Source of the DNA: Bifiguratus adelaidae
Taxonomy: Eukaryota > Mucoromycota > Endogonomycetes > Endogonales
Length of the DNA stretch: 64,000 nucleotides
Direction: 5' to 3'
Assembly (NCBI GenBank): GCA_002261195.1
Contig: MVBO01000032.1
Location: 3,086 to 67,085 of the forward strand
Positions 36,563 through 47,200 of the stretch are shown piece by piece (the stretch's first letter is position 1; every line of letters starts with the position of its first letter). The notes beneath the pieces are model-generated. The model did not search any database. It had not been told where the DNA came from and saw nothing but the letters and a program-made list of their open reading frames with translations. Both the position numbers and the translations under genes were made by a program.

Positions 36563-37792
36563 GGTGATTTGCAAAGGTGAAAAAGGTTGTTAGCGTCAAC
36601 TCTATTTATAATGTGGTAGTTGACGACTCAGTAAGAACTTCACTGTCAATGTGATGCCCGTGCACAAAGATGAGGAACAAAGTTCTTCAAAATTCTTCAA
36701 AATCCAGAAGATACTGTGTTTTGCTAGCTAATTTGCGTTGAGTTTGGACTTCTGTTTGCGCTGACGGCAAGAGGCATTTGCTGTTTTGCTTTTAAAGGCT
36801 TTTGCACCCAGAAGGTGCCAAAATGTATACTTGACATAAAAGTCGAAATCTTTCCCCTACTAAAACAGACGGAAGACAGACTGATGATGTACAACAAAGT
36901 AAGAACACACCCATGAGGCCATGATATTTTGCTAAGGGTAGAGGACAATTGTACCTTTTTTGATATCGTAATAGTAGTTACAGAAGAATTGTATAAGTAA
37001 GATGCAGTATTTTGCTGTTGTAACCAGCATGGATCGAAATGGAAGAGCTAAAGAATGTTTTCTTAGTCTGAGGAGATTCATGGACGTTGACCCAGTTGTG
37101 AAAAGCAATGACAAAAGTCAACCAGCCGCTTTTCCTTTGCCTAACATACCAGCTTCAATTCATATCGAATCCATATTCGAGAACTGAAGATTAATGTCCC
37201 TGAATATGCCATTGACGTCGAATTTGGATGTACTTTAACAATGTGCGGCGAGGGAACTGTTAAAGCAAAGCTTGTTACTTTGAAGGTATGCTCTTTCAAA
37301 ATCCGCAACATCATCTATCTTTTGTTCATGGAATGGCATTTGGTATACTAAGACTAGACCCAGAGTGAGTAATGGTACGAAAAACAGTTGTTACGATTGC
37401 TAATGTTAAGCCGTAAAAGGTATGATCAGATGTTATCCGACTGGTCCTTTGTCATTGTTTAAATTGATAATTCGCAGTTACGAAATTTATTGCCGAAGCT
37501 GACACATCTCCCGTTACCTTCTCAACTGTCAACTCTCCATTTTAAACATCATAGTCATCTACAAAGGCGACTATCAGGATTCCAGTTGTTTCAGGTGATA
37601 TTGAACACATTACTAACCCACACTACATGCTTTATTAGGCGCATTTATCCCGCTACCTGACTCCTTTCTCTTTCATTCCTGGCTGCTGAAGGTAGCTACA
37701 AGGCCTCCAATCATTTCCAGTGATATTGGAAATATTAGTCAATAGCATTCACTGTTTTTTCCACGAATTAGACAGCTCATCGTACATCGGGT
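36563..37792. other. Intergenic region upstream of Fanzor
   Basis: A 1.2-kb stretch with no gene I can support. A segment at about 37175-37287 reads INVPEYAIDVEFGCTLTM and ends at a donor-like site; it may be an exon remnant of unknown origin. Short imperfect repeats around CCAGT..TTTCAGGTGATATTG (37575-37605) and ATTTCCAGTGATATTGG (37709-37727) lie close to the Fanzor start and could belong to the element's end. Confidence 0.4.
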
Positions 37793-39888
37793 ATGCCATC
37801 GGGCAGCCCACCAAAACTTGTCGCTGTCAAGTGCTCAATAAACGCCATTGGATGGCATCAAAAACAGCTTGGAAGACTTCGCCAGCTTGTCACGACTGTT
37901 CACACTTTGACCTCTCATACTTACCAATTTTCCAGGTACTTTACAGTACTTGTTTTTGATATAGGTGAAGTCGTCATTAAACTTATCTTCCATTTGCCAG
38001 ATTCATATTTTTACATGAACTTGAAAAGAAAAGTGACTTTCCCCTAAATGAGTGGGTTAAGAAAGAGTTCTTTGCTGAAGTTTTCCTTTCTCTCGTCGAC
38101 AGCAAGCAAACCAGCAAAGCGTCTCTCGCAACAAGGGCCTATCGATCGCTGATCGGTCAATATCGCTCATCATATCTGAACACGACGTCTTTTGAACCAA
38201 TACACCTCACGTACGCCCAGCAAATTGCTCTATATCAAGCAACTACAATACATACTGCCTACCTCAATAATGTCAAACTAAGGTTCGGCCAGCAGTTACG
38301 CCGCATTGTTAACCGCTTGCTTAATTTGAAGGAGCGTAAGCAATCGTTGAAGGACGAACTGGAACACAAAAATTATAATTCAGAAAACATCAAGCAAACA
38401 ATTGAAGACACCATCATCAAGCCAGCTAGAGAGTTCAAGACCTCTATTGCCAACCGGAAAGTTGATAGAGCTACCATCAATCAAAATCTAACGACAATTT
38501 ACGTTAAGTTTAAGCCCATTCTAGAGGCTTATTCTCCGGAATACAAGTTTGACAAGGATAACATATATTATGATTGCAAAGCGAATCCAGAAATGCATTT
38601 CAACGCCTTCTTTCAAATGGCTCTCTTTTGCGAAAAAATGGCTATCAAGTCATTTCAATGTTTTCCGCTACGACGTTCTTGGATTCCTGGCTATATGCAA
38701 ATTGACACTACGATCCTATGTCAGCATATATTGTTGCTCGGTCGAACGCGCCCGAAGGACAAAATGACAGCCTGGAGACAAGTTGTTGACCTTGACTCGA
38801 AGCCATTTAAAGCGCAAGGCACCGATCGTTCGTTGAAGTTCCGTGGTACCATCCATACTGATGGAGTTGGTGTCACTGTTCTTAAGCAGAACTGCGACAC
38901 AGTGAAGGGAGGATCTGGTCAAAGACGAAACAAGATGAAGGTCAAAGACAACGAGCCGTACATTCATAAAATACAGCGCCAAGAATTAGACGCTACAGAG
39001 GGCCGATGCGTCTTTATGGATCCCGGTCGACGCGACCTGCTATATGCAATGCATGAAAATAGCACGCCTGAAGCTCCTCTCACGTACCGGTACACCAGGA
39101 ATCAGAAAGCAAAAGAGACAAGATCAGGCCGGTTCAAACGTCTGAGAGAAAAACTTAAAAAACAGTTTGCTGATGTTCAAAAAGCCGAGAATGCTCTTGC
39201 ACTTCATACGCAAAGTTCGATCGACCCTGAGGCGTACCGACTGTACCTAGGCAAGAGAACGGAAGCATCATCAACAATGGTGGCACACTACCAGGACCTG
39301 ATGTCGACCCACACATCACAACATCCAATATTTCGAAAACTTCGATTATCAGCATACATCAATAAAATGCAAGCTGACGATCGCTTAGCTCGAAGTATAC
39401 GACAGAAGTTCGGCAATGACGCTGTTTTGATTATGGATGATTGGTCTGCTCCAAACACCTAATATCATGAACCAATTCGTGGGGTTGGCATGAGAAACAT
39501 GCTTCGAAAAAAAGGATATCAAGTCTATCTTTTAGACGAGTTCAACACTTCGAAGTACTGCCCTAGTTGTCATCAGAAGAGCGTGGAAACGTTCAAGAAG
39601 GTAACCAATCCCCGGCCCTATCGACGCTCCAGCCATCCAACGGTGACCTGCCACGGTCTTTTAAGATGCAAAAATCAAAAATGTTTGAAGCCTGTGGCAG
39701 GACACGTATTGCGCCTCTGGAACCGAGACATGCTGGCTGTCAACAATTTTCGGCACATGGTCTGTGACCTTCGTAGCCATGGAGCCATCTCACTAAGGTT
39801 CCAGCGCAGCCGTAAGCGTAAAGCCGAATCTTCCGCAACAGTTACCGCTGTTGTAAGTCAGGATACTGGGCAAGTATCGTTTCCTTAA
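37793..39888 (+). pseudogene. Fanzor (eukaryotic TnpB-like RNA-guided nuclease), one in-frame stop
   Basis: A transposon-encoded OMEGA nuclease. Two exons, 37793-37935 and 38001-39888, splice to HTYQFSRFIFLHELEK, a typical Fanzor N-terminus, and remove a stop. The helical N-terminal lobe follows. RuvC-I is FMDPGRRD (Asp codon 39019-39021, residue about 388), RuvC-II region IMDDWSAPNT, then a displaced Glu in LLDEFNTS (39538-39540). The zinc ribbon is CPSC...CKNQKC and RuvC-III is WNRDMLAVNNF (Asp 39727-39729). A single TAA at 39460-39462 splits it right after SAPNT; the same frame continues with YHEPIRGVGM. A product ending there would lack the Glu, zinc ribbon and last Asp, so it would be catalytically dead. 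Full length would be about 676 residues, normal for the family. No other lesion was seen. Element ends and guide RNA were not identified. Confidence 0.85.
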
Positions 39889-40079
39889 AACCTGATCAGT
39901 CATAAGTGCAAATTGGAGCAAGAGCTAACGCAAAATATAGGTCATTGATGGCGCAAGCCAAGTGAAGACATCCAGTACATCCGAAGACATTTGACGTAAT
40001 CCATCAGCCAATTTGCAAGTCACAAGTCCGGACTTCGGCGAGTATTAGAAGCGCGTTTATTTCACACCTTACTCTTGTT

Positions 40080-40096
40080 CCTCTCTCTCTCTCTCC
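40080..40096. repeat. (CT)n promoter microsatellite
   Basis: A pure CT run in the coding-strand leader 30-50 bp before the ATG of the mitochondrial carrier gene. Pyrimidine tracts near start sites are common in fungal promoters. Confidence 0.7.
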
Positions 40097-40127
40097 TGTC
40101 TATCGATTCTGCTGCTCATTGATCAAG

Positions 40128-41202
40128 ATGCCACTTTATCCTTCGCAAGAGACACTAAGTACTGCCCTGACAACACCAGTGTCCTCTAAACCTCGTCAGG
40201 ATCCTTGGACCTTCGTAGCGAGTTCTATCAACGAAAAGGCCTTTGTCGCCTCTGCTCCCATTGAACTCTACTCTACAAACTACTTTTTGGCATGTGGGCT
40301 CGGTGGTATTTTGGCCTGTGGACCTACGCACTCTCTTGTGACGCCTTTGGATTTGGTGAAATGCCGCCGACAAGTGGATCCCAAGATTTACACGAGTAAT
40401 CTACAAGGTTGGAAGCAGATTATCAAGAGTGAAGGATTTGGTGGTGTCTTTACTGGTGTTGGTCCGACCTTTATTGGCTATTCCCTTCAAGGAATGGGTA
40501 AATACGGCTTTTACGAGGTATGCATTCGGAACGATATGTCCAAGAATGGCCGACATTGAACGGTTTCAATAGGTCTTTAAATATCAATACGCTCAAATGG
40601 TGGGTGAGGATACAGCCAGAAATTACAGAACGTCGCTCTATCTCGCAGCTTCGGCGTCGGCTGAATTCATTGCCGACATCTTGCTTTGTCCTATGGAAGC
40701 ACTCAAGGTCCGCATGCAAACCGAAATACCGCCTTATGCCAAGTCAGTGGGCGAGGGCTTCAATAAACTCAAGAATGCCGAAGGTCTTCACGGTTTCTAC
40801 AAGGGTATCGTTCCCTTGTGGACTAGACAAATTCCTTACACCATGATGAAATTTGCTTCCTTTGAGCGTATCGTCGAGTACATTTACGTGAAACTGGGCA
40901 AGCCCAAGGAAGAATACAACAAGTTCCAACAACTCGGTGTATCCTTCATTGGTGGTTACGCTGCCGGTATTCTATGCGCTGTCGTTTCTCATCCTGCTGA
41001 TACCCTTGTCAGCAAGATGAACAATGTCAGCGGCGGCCCATCCATGTCTGCCGGGCAATTAATCAAGCAACTCGGTTTCAAGGGTTTGTGGACTGGACTG
41101 TCAACTCGTATTGCCATGATTGGTACCTTAACTGCCTTGCAATGGCTCACTTACGATACATTCAAGGTGTATGTCGGTCTTCCTACTACCGGTGGACACT
41201 AG
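40128..41202 (+). CDS. PIC2: Mitochondrial phosphate/copper carrier, PIC2 type
   Basis: An inner-membrane carrier of the SLC25A3 group that imports phosphate; yeast Pic2 and mammalian SLC25A3 also carry copper to the matrix. Two exons, 40128-about 40516 and from about 40573, join GMGKYGFYE to VFKYQYAQM. Three carrier repeats with signature motifs: [10 protein letters not shown] (repeat 1), [11 protein letters not shown] (repeat 2) and [11 protein letters not shown] (repeat 3). The segments [44 protein letters not shown] and the end [10 protein letters not shown] match Pic2 more closely than Mir1. The length (about 340) is normal with a longer N-terminus. A CT tract precedes the start. The gene lies 240 bp after the Fanzor element. 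Confidence 0.92.
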
Positions 41203-41879
41203 ACGTAGCTACTCTCTGTCTATATACATTGTTTATTATCTTTGCATATACATGTTTTTACTTTGTATTTGTGGGTCCAACGTATTTTTGTTCAATGAGA
41301 AAGAAATGCCGGCTTGAACGCAAGTAGTATAGAAATTGCGGATAATCACAATTATTGAATTCCCGCGCTACGTCCGAAGAAAGCACGACTTGCTTGAGAT
41401 TTCCCAGAAACGGCGGAGGACAGGTATACATCTTGCTTTTCTTGGTAGCAGGGTTGCAATCCGTGAGGTGGCGAATTTCTTGGGTGGCACCACGAACACC
41501 AGCAAGATGTCTCCACTTTCCGGAAAGCATGGTAAGAGTCTGACTCGGACAAAGCAATAGCACCATTGACATGAAACACCATTGTGATCCGTCAAGATCA
41601 TACACGATAGTTGTCCGAAGAGATCAATGCCCAACATGTAGTTTAGTGTATACTTTTCTGTAATAGAAGCAAACGATGTAGGGATGACAATGAACGTCAT
41701 TGATGCGAGATCAGACTTTGCCTAATCTGAAGGGATGCGGAAACATGACTTTGTTCCCCCCGAAGACTTGTACAACGTCAAAAGCCATGTGAGAAGGCTC
41801 AGACCAACTAGGCAACGCTTTGCCGACGCATGTATATATTGCGACCACAACCAGCGCCCGAGTCATCAAATACGAGAGC
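41203..41879. other. Intergenic, possible decayed minus-strand fragment
   Basis: A 677-bp spacer. On the minus strand around 41660-41590 one frame reads NYMLGIDLFGQ and the next TIVYDLDGSQWCF. That is reminiscent of the second-Asp end region of A1 aspartyl proteases with a frameshift, but it is too short to call. Otherwise nothing was seen. Confidence 0.35.
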
Positions 41880-42608
41880 ATGGGTGGAACGGTTTCTAAA
41901 CCAAAGTACGACACGATATGTCTTTATGCGCTACCAAATCCGCTCGTTGTTACACATCCTCAATTCGTCGCTCATACAAACACCACCTTTTACGTGCCAC
42001 GCAAAGATGCACGCCTGATTATTATCAAGGAAGCTGGAGCCAGCAAGATATGCTATAGGTTCAGAGGTTTGGGATCGCTCCCTTCGTTCAAGCGGGAACT
42101 CTTGGACGGCAAGGATACGTCCATCTTGACCATCGAACGAACTGGCGGCGTTCGTAACGCTCACTATCGCGCCAAAGGTGCGGCTCGGCCGGACAGGGAA
42201 TTGTTTGACGCGACCATTCAAGGTTATTGGCCCATCCTATCCAGCATGACGTTGCTTTGCCAGGAGGCGGACGGTGCAGAACATGCCATTCGGGCAACGG
42301 TGGAAGGCACCTGGTCTCTCAAGGATGCAATTATCTGTTTGGAATATCCCTTACACTCATCAGACTGTGGTGACGCTCCTCCCACAAAGGTCACCATTGC
42401 CCGTGTTTGGACTGTGAAAAACGAACCACTCACACGGAGAGGCGGTTACTTTCTGGACGTGGCCGCCGGCGTGGATACAGCCTTGATGATTGGTATTTGC
42501 GCAACGATTGACGACATCATGATCGCCAGAGAAAACGCAAACGACGCCCAAACGCGGGCATATACAGGTGCCATTGCAATGTCAGCGTCGATCTCTATGG
42601 CTTTTTGA
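41880..42608 (+). CDS. LURP1/tubby-like (LOR) domain protein, putative N-myristoylated
   Basis: A 242-residue single-exon protein. The C-terminal half has the LOR/tubby-like layout: repeated beta strands (FRGLGSLPSFKRELLDGKD, TILTIERTGG-like), ending with DVAAGVDTALMIGICATIDD, the buried hydrophobic helix typical of this fold. The cellular role of fungal members is unknown; the fold is shared with phospholipid scramblases. I chose the ATG at 41880 because it opens MGGTVSKPKYD, a strong N-myristoylation signal (Gly2, Ser6, Lys7). The frame is open 20 codons further 5' but without ATG. It is likely membrane-associated. Family assignment is by pattern only. Confidence 0.7.
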   Translation: MGGTVSKPKYDTICLYALPNPLVVTHPQFVAHTNTTFYVPRKDARLIIIKEAGASKICYRFRGLGSLPSFKRELLDGKDTSILTIERTGGVRNAHYRAKGAARPDRELFDATIQGYWPILSSMTLLCQEADGAEHAIRATVEGTWSLKDAIICLEYPLHSSDCGDAPPTKVTIARVWTVKNEPLTRRGGYFLDVAAGVDTALMIGICATIDDIMIARENANDAQTRAYTGAIAMSASISMAF

Positions 42609-43860
42609 TACCTCCTTCATGTAAAATGCAAACCTATGATGTATTGTGATTGATCGGAATTAATAGCGTAATATTGTTGGAGGGTGTACTTAGTTGAATG
42701 CCGGGATTCTGTTACAATCATTGATACCGCCCTCTTTGCATCATTTGACTACCCAGTCATGCGTTACGTGACTTGGAATACAGCGGTTGCCTCATTGTAT
42801 CGATTCCTTAGATATGCCAGAGCATATAGTGGCCAAAATATGTTTCGCCGATCCCTATGAAAGGGATCCATAAGCAATATCTGAATATGCTTCGTGACAG
42901 GTAACCACGCCTTTACCTGGCGTTCTATTCACAATCATATGCCGAGTCACATCTGGTTGCGTCAGTATGATATCGCCTAATCTTTCATAGACAGATTGCA
43001 CGCACATGACTGAACCAAACTCAGAGAATCCTGGCCAACTTCCCCGCCGCATAACCAACAGCAAGCAACAACACTTCTGAAGTGAGAAGGTCTCAATTCA
43101 AGTATATGTCGCGCGAATCATTAGCAAGCGAAGATGCGGGTAATCAGTTCCTGGAGAAGCGTAGCAAAATAGGCTAAAGAAACTTACCGTCGTCATTGCT
43201 GAGGTACTCGAAGATTAACTTGGCGAGCCGGCATCCGCTCTGCTTCATTAGCATCAGGGTAATTCTGGTCAAGCGCGAGTAAGCGTTGTTTGAAAGCTTC
43301 GCCCATAATAAAGGATAAAGAAGAGAAACAGGATGTATTGAAGCAGAACAGCAACATCTCGGCAAGTCAAGCTTTTCCATTTAGGGATTGCATGGCTGTA
43401 TTTGACTTTTAGAGGATCATGAAGCCATTGGACGAATTCATACGATACGTCCCATGAATACAGTATTATATTTTCATTCAACTTACCAAAGAGGTAACCT
43501 TACCGACTTGCATAGTTCTTTGCCTAAGCCGCGTGCTTCTCTCTAGATCTGTGAATGCCGTGACGTTCGACCTCGCTGAAAGGTGCATGTCGACCCGTCC
43601 ACGGTGTATAAATCGACGTCTGCTGTTACCGGCCCTCAGGCCCCGCGTAGCTCGCTATGACTTGCTTCTGAGGTGCTTGCTTCATCAACCAGGAGACTTA
43701 ATTTTGGTATTTCCCACCCTCCAATCATCGGTGAAAATATCACCCTCAGGTCAACAACTTAGTTGAAAGGAGGCACTGTCCTATCGTCAATATCTCTGTA
43801 GGCCGACAGAGTGCTTTACCAGGTATTGTCGCGAGGTGAACCAAAAAATTTGGGATTCAA
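42609..43860. other. Intergenic region, no confirmed gene
   Basis: A 1.25-kb spacer. The minus strand holds a possible exon (43380-43184, reading RLAKLIFEYLSNDD before a perfect GTAAGT donor) and another open stretch (43064-42855), but I cannot join them into a recognised protein. They may be remnants of an unknown gene. Confidence 0.35.
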
Positions 43861-43933
43861 GCTCCCGCGCAGATTCGAACTGCGGTCACAGGATTCAAAG
43901 TCCTGGGTGATAGACCAACTACACTACGGGAGC
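43861..43933 (-). tRNA. tRNA-Gln (anticodon TTG)
   Basis: A 73-nt cloverleaf without intron on the minus strand: acceptor stem GCTCCCG/CGGGAGC fully paired, D-arm TAGTGTAGTTGGTCTA, anticodon stem CAGGA/TCCTG with loop CTTTGAA giving anticodon TTG (reads CAA), and T-arm CGCAGTTCGAATCTGCG. It lies 270 bp before the histidine kinase remnant. Confidence 0.94.
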
Positions 43934-44202
43934 TCCTGTTTTTGGAGAAAATTTGGTACTACCTATCATTTAAATGTCACGTGAATTCATAATGCACGTG
44001 ATCGGGTAAGGTAACTCCGGAGATCGTGTGTAACCCGAGTGGCGGGAGCGCCTGGACCAATGTCATCATAGATCCATTTTCATCGTTTGGTTCCAGGCTT
44101 GCGAAAATCCTTTCCAGTTTCTATCATTATGGCCCCTGTGGCCTTGGTGGATTATTTGGAGGTGCTACCGCAACTGGCGGTGATGGTGTGACAGTCGAGT
44201 CT

Positions 44203-47200
44203 ATGATTCAAGCTGGAATGAAAGGTCTAAAAGATTGGTTAACGATTGTGTATCGCACTGGACGATCTCCTAGAGGCTTTCGCACAAGGTTGAACTTTTA
44301 CATCGATCTCATCGTGGAATGGACGGCTGTCGCCATACAAGGTCATGCCATATTAAGTGGTGTGGTGACCATTCCAAGCGATAATTTTTCTGACACGACA
44401 TCAACTGGGGACAGTAGCTCCCCGCAAGGAAGCGTCACTACGCCGACGACCACCGTTACCACCTCTCGGTCTCGGCACACATCGACTGCATCTCTATCCA
44501 GTCTTTCCGAGTTACAATCCACGACACACTTGGTTCCAACTGTGCATTACCCGCCTATGATTGTAAAGAGCGAACTTTTAACGTCCGCTTTACAGAAGCA
44601 GATCCTATCTTCGCCAAACGAGTCACCACACTTGTACACTGGCAAGCCACGCATACGGAGAAGTTTGGATAGCAAGGGTTGGCGTCAACACAAGAAGAGC
44701 CTTGTTCTCGCTCTTCAGGGAGGCGGCATCATGGGATCCATGCTACGACAATTCAATTGGGAAAGCACGTCGCTAGGATCAATCTCTAATTGGCCTCAAT
44801 CTCTCATCTCAACCATTTCCATGATGATGGCTTCGGCGTTTCCCATGTCGATATGGTGGGGCGATGATTTCGTCATGCTTTACAACGATGCCTACATACC
44901 GGTGGCTGGTACAAAGCATCCTAAAATGTTTGGCATGTCTGGAGCGGTCGCCTGGTCTGAACTCTGGTCTGGACTTGAACCATTGGCTAGGTCAGTCATG
45001 GATACGGCAACCCCAGTGTATGCCGAATCGGATCTCTTCGTCATGGAACGTTATGGAGACGTGGAGGAAGCTTATTACACTTGGGCTTACATACCAATCA
45101 GAAAGGAGGATGGTACGGTCGGTGGATTATTCAATCCTTGTTTCGACGAAACGAAGAAGGTACTCATAACCAGGAGATTGATTGCGCTCCGCGAACTCGG
45201 CGAAAAAATGGCAACAGCCAGCACAATGTCTGGGGTATGTGCAGCACTCGCACAAACCTTGACAAATTGCCAACTCGACTGTCCTTTCGCTTACGTCTAC
45301 ACGGCGGAAAACTTTGAGCAACACGACGAATCTCAGACGGAGCAAGAGTCACGAAGCGACGTACCAGCCAATTTACTTCTCAAACTGCAAGAAGTTGTCG
45401 GTCTCTCTACAGATCACCCGCAGTTCCCTCAAGAAGTCACAGTCGACTCGTCAATCCCGCAGACAACAGAGACACGTACGTTCAAGTGGCCTTTCCAACG
45501 AGTATGCGAGAAGAGAAAGCCGGTTATGGTTGATGTCGCCGATCTGGGAATATCTATCAAAGGCCGATCCTTTGACGACCTCATCAAGAAGGCCATCGTT
45601 TACCCTATAACTACAAATGACTACAAGGAGGTGAGCGGTGTGCTCGTGATGGGACTTAATGTGCGCCGCCCTTACGACGACGATTACTCCACCTTTTGCA
45701 ACTTGCTTGTGCGTCAAATCGGTACGTCTTTGGTCACAGTGAAAATGTATCAAAGCGAGGTTCAACGGGCGGAAGCGCTTATAGCCATAGATCGGGCCAA
45801 GACCTCCTTCTTCTCTTCCATCTCACACGAATTACGAACACCACTTACGCTTATCCTCAGTCCTCTTGAAGATAGTCTTGGCGACACCACTGCACCACTT
45901 CCAGACGGGCACAAGCAAGCCATCAATCTTGTCTATCGCAATGCTCAACGGCTTCTGCGTCTCGTCAACTCAATTCTCGATTTTTCTCGAGTGGAAGCTG
46001 GCCGCATGACTGCTCGTCTGTACGAAACAGACCTGGGTGCTTTGACAGCCGATCTAGCCAGCGTATTTAGGAGCGCTATAGAGAGAGGCGGTGTCACTTT
46101 GAGGTCGACTGCGAGGAGAATGGTCGAAAGGTGTGGGTTGATCGGGACATGTGGGAAAAAGTGGTTTTCAATCTTATCGGCAACGCATTCAAGTTCACTC
46201 TCAAGGGCACCATCAAAGTATCACTTCGTCCATCGGCCGACAACAGCAAAGCTACGTTCACCGTTTACGACACCGGCGCCGGCATACCGTCTCATGAATT
46301 GCCTCGCGTCTTTGAACGTTTTCATCGGTTTGAAGGCCAGCGTGGGCGAAGTCATGAAGGGACGGGCATTGGGCTTGCCTTGACGATGGAGTTAGTCAAG
46401 GTGATGGGTGGTACATTGGACGTGGAGAGTGAATTCGGCAAGGGAAGCTCGTTCATCGTCACACTACCGTACGGTACAGCCCATCATAACCCCGCACTAC
46501 TACAAGCCAACGCTGCAGATCCAATAGATGAAGTGGTGACCAACCGTACTTGGCCTTATGGTTCCGCAATTGTTGACGAAGCACGGTTGTGGCTCTCTTC
46601 TGACAGCGAATCGAGTAAAGAGTTGCAACCTTCGGAAACCGCCTCCTCCACCGAAAATCAAAGCTTGACCAGTGGCAGCATCCCCATGACGTCCAAAGGT
46701 TGCCGGGTTCTCTTAGCGGACGATAATCCGGATATGCAGAGGTACATCAGGACCATTTTATCGCGATGGTGGAAAGTGAAGGTTGTGTCGGATGGTCGAG
46801 CTGCTCTGGAAGCAGCCATGCGCGAACCGCCCGATCTCATCGTAACGAACGTGATGATGCCCATTCTCGATGGAATCAGTCTCCTCAAGGTACTCCGTTC
46901 GCAACCCGAAACTAAGTACATACCCATTATCTTGCTGTCTGCTCGAGCTGGAGAAGAGGCACGCGTGGACGGATTACAAGCTAGCGCCGATGATTACCTC
47001 GTCAAACCTTTCAACGCTAAAGAACTTATCGCTCGTGTTCATACGCATCTTGAACTCGGTAAGCTACGGGCTGAGCTTGAACAGCGGGTCAGACAACGGA
47101 CCAAGGCACTCGAGGAGAGCGAATATCGATACGAGATTCTGGCTGCCTTGAGTCCTGTCGGTATATTCCAATTGAATCCGGAGGGCAAGATCGTTTATGC

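Noticed and set aside
37565-37735. Terminal repeats of the Fanzor element
   Set aside because: The short similar blocks are imperfect, lie on one side only, and I found no partner at the 3' end.
41368-41700. Aspartyl protease remnant on the minus strand
   Set aside because: Only about 25 residues over two frames resemble the family; too little to call.
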